From Bacteroidia bacterium (GTDB lineage Bacteria; Bacteroidota; Bacteroidia; Bacteroidales; GWA2-32-17), in NCBI GenBank assembly GCA_016218155.1, contig JACREQ010000045.1:1-64000 (forward strand): 64,000 nucleotides of DNA, read 5' to 3'. Numbering within the stretch: position 1 is the stretch's first letter; each line of letters starts with the position of its first letter. Below are positions 62,865-64,000 of this stretch, piece by piece. The notes beneath the pieces were generated by a model, which did no database searches, was not told where the DNA came from, and worked only from the letters and a program-made list of their open reading frames with translations. A program made the translations under genes and the position numbers.

Positions 62865-64000
62865 CTATGTTTTAACTTTTAATAGTTCGTTCCACCTTGT
62901 AGTATATCTTGGAGAAAGTTTTTCCTGTTTAAGCTTCCAGTCTTTATTATTTCCCTGTGCTGCAAGCTTTACAAAATCTTTTCCATATCTGTTATTTAAT
63001 TTATCCACAAGTTTAGAAATATTTTTATTTTTATCATTACTTTCTTTCTCAAAAAGATTTCCCTGAATAACATTTTCAGATGATATTCCACTTACAATAA
63101 CGCCGGCTTTCTTATAAAGTAAATTAGGTTTATATATTGACTTAAGACCTATCAATGCGGCATTAACTAAATCATGGTTATTACTCGTTTGCATTGACAT
63201 TGTAACTGTAACACAATCATAAATATATTTTTCTCTTTCAGAAAAAGGATCAGTATGTATGAATATTGTTATAAAATTGGCAACCGATTTTTGTTTACGA
63301 AGCTTTTCTGCACAACGCACAGCATGATTTGCAACCGCTTCGGTAATAACATTAAAATCAGATAATTTTTTCCCAAATGCCCTTGTTGTGGCAATATTTT
63401 TTTTACAATGTGTTATTGTATCGAGCAAAATACGCTGCTGTCCTAAAAGTTCATCTCTTGTGCGTTGTCCCACAACTGTTAATTTGTTTCTTACCCAGCT
63501 TGCATCTAGTTGACTAAAATCAAACGCTGTTTTAATACCATTATTTAAAAGCATTCTAGAATATTGACGACCAATACCCCATACATCTTCTATTGATGTG
63601 TTTTTTAATGCCCATATTCGGGTCTCTTCCGAATCGATAACAAATATTCCTTCTTTCTTTTTTGCTACTTTGTTAGCAATTTTAGCCAATGTTTTTGTGT
63701 TTGCAATACCTACACCAACCGGAATACCTACAGTTTCAAATATGGTGTTTTTTATTTTTAATGCATAGTCTTTTAAATTTACATTAATTCCGTCAAGATT
63801 AAGAAATGCTTCATCTATTGAATAAACCTCAATATCGGGACTAAACAATTTCAAAGCTTTCATCATTCTATTTGACATATCTCCATAAAGTGTATAATTT
63901 GACGAAAAAACTTCTACATTATGTTTTTCAATTATTTCCTTGCGTTTAAAAATAGGTTCAGCCATTTTTAAACCTAAAGCTTTTGCTTCATTGGAGCGCG
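62865..64000 (-). CDS. umuC: DNA polymerase V catalytic subunit UmuC (Y family), 5' end cut by window
   Basis: The frame stays open past the ATG at 63965 to the right edge and encodes RSNEAKALGLK before MAEPIFK, the standard UmuC sequence, so the start is outside the window. About 378 residues are seen. The catalytic SIDEAF motif is in EVYSIDEAFLNL, the helix-hairpin-helix follows (EDVWGIGRQYSRMLLNNGI), and the C-terminus EKLSPRYTTRWNELL is characteristic. It performs error-prone lesion bypass. A umuD gene would be expected just to the right. Confidence 0.95.
   Translation of the reverse strand, partial: RSNEAKALGLKMAEPIFKRKEIIEKHNVEVFSSNYTLYGDMSNRMMKALKLFSPDIEVYSIDEAFLNLDGINVNLKDYALKIKNTIFETVGIPVGVGIANTKTLAKIANKVAKKKEGIFVIDSEETRIWALKNTSIEDVWGIGRQYSRMLLNNGIKTAFDFSQLDASWVRNKLTVVGQRTRDELLGQQRILLDTITHCKKNIATTRAFGKKLSDFNVITEAVANHAVRCAEKLRKQKSVANFITIFIHTDPFSEREKYIYDCVTVTMSMQTSNNHDLVNAALIGLKSIYKPNLLYKKAGVIVSGISSENVIQGNLFEKESNDKNKNISKLVDKLNNRYGKDFVKLAAQGNNKDWKLKQEKLSPRYTTRWNELLKVKT

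Overview
The window is AT-rich DNA from a member of the Bacteroidota. The case rests on the type IX secretion translocon protein SprA at the left edge, two secreted proteins with type IX sorting domains (one type A, one type B), promoters of the Bacteroidetes TTG/TTTG-N19-21-TAnnTTTG form, few Shine-Dalgarno sequences, and gene sets typical of the phylum (SufBCD, an EF-P/LpxD pair, CCC-motif and DUF2752 membrane proteins). I cannot name a genus. Gene density is high, no gene-free stretch exceeds about 275 bases, and I see no phage, insertion sequence, CRISPR array or rRNA operon.

Layout. 1-3970: 3' part of sprA. 3977-7637: sufBCD Fe-S assembly operon (minus). 7823-8971: an acyl-CoA dehydrogenase. 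9028-11767: efp, an lpxD-like gene and a PP2C phosphatase in one minus operon. 11827-15509: two GT2 glycosyltransferases and a multi-pass membrane protein (plus). 15521-20274: a glycan operon (minus) with an AlgI-like MBOAT acyltransferase, an AlgJ/AlgX-like SGNH protein and a GH16-like lipoprotein. 20532-22911: a membrane glycosyltransferase, an ECF-type sigma factor and rsmG. 23014-29624: a complete phosphate module (minus): PhoB-like regulator, OprP-like porin, PstS, PstC, PstA, PstB, PhoU. 29850-35821: a small exported protein and a 1870-residue Ig-repeat surface protein. 35871-36995: a glycosyltransferase. 37107-41894: FMN oxidoreductase, hydrolase, acyl-CoA dehydrogenase and ETF beta/alpha. 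42151-44205: a secreted beta-propeller-type protein. 44479-49439: a biotin-dependent acyl-CoA carboxylase with enoyl-CoA hydratase, most like leucine catabolism. 49660-52314: SPFH protein, coiled-coil protein, DUF502 and MmcQ/YjbR. 52378-57313: S9 peptidase, GNAT and polysaccharide deacetylase. 57450-61882: small exported protein, NUDIX, MiaA, an acidic-tailed pRiA4b-type protein, acyl-CoA reductase and two small membrane proteins. 61947-62017: tRNA-Cys. 62106-64000: HMCES/YedK and UmuC, a DNA-damage pair cut by the right edge.

The most striking signals are in the phosphate module. Three of its genes (phoB-like, oprP-like, pstS) are preceded by arrays of TRTTAAC-type heptamers repeating at exactly 11 bp. 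In all three the array starts exactly 9 nt upstream of a -7 promoter element. This looks like a Bacteroidota Pho box that takes the place of the -33 element. In the same operon PstC carries, between its first two membrane helices, about 100 residues clearly related to PstS but without the phosphate-binding signature. No phoR kinase gene is present in the window.

Several starts given here are internal to longer open frames, because the longer frames begin at TTG codons and, in some cases, inside promoter boxes or upstream genes.
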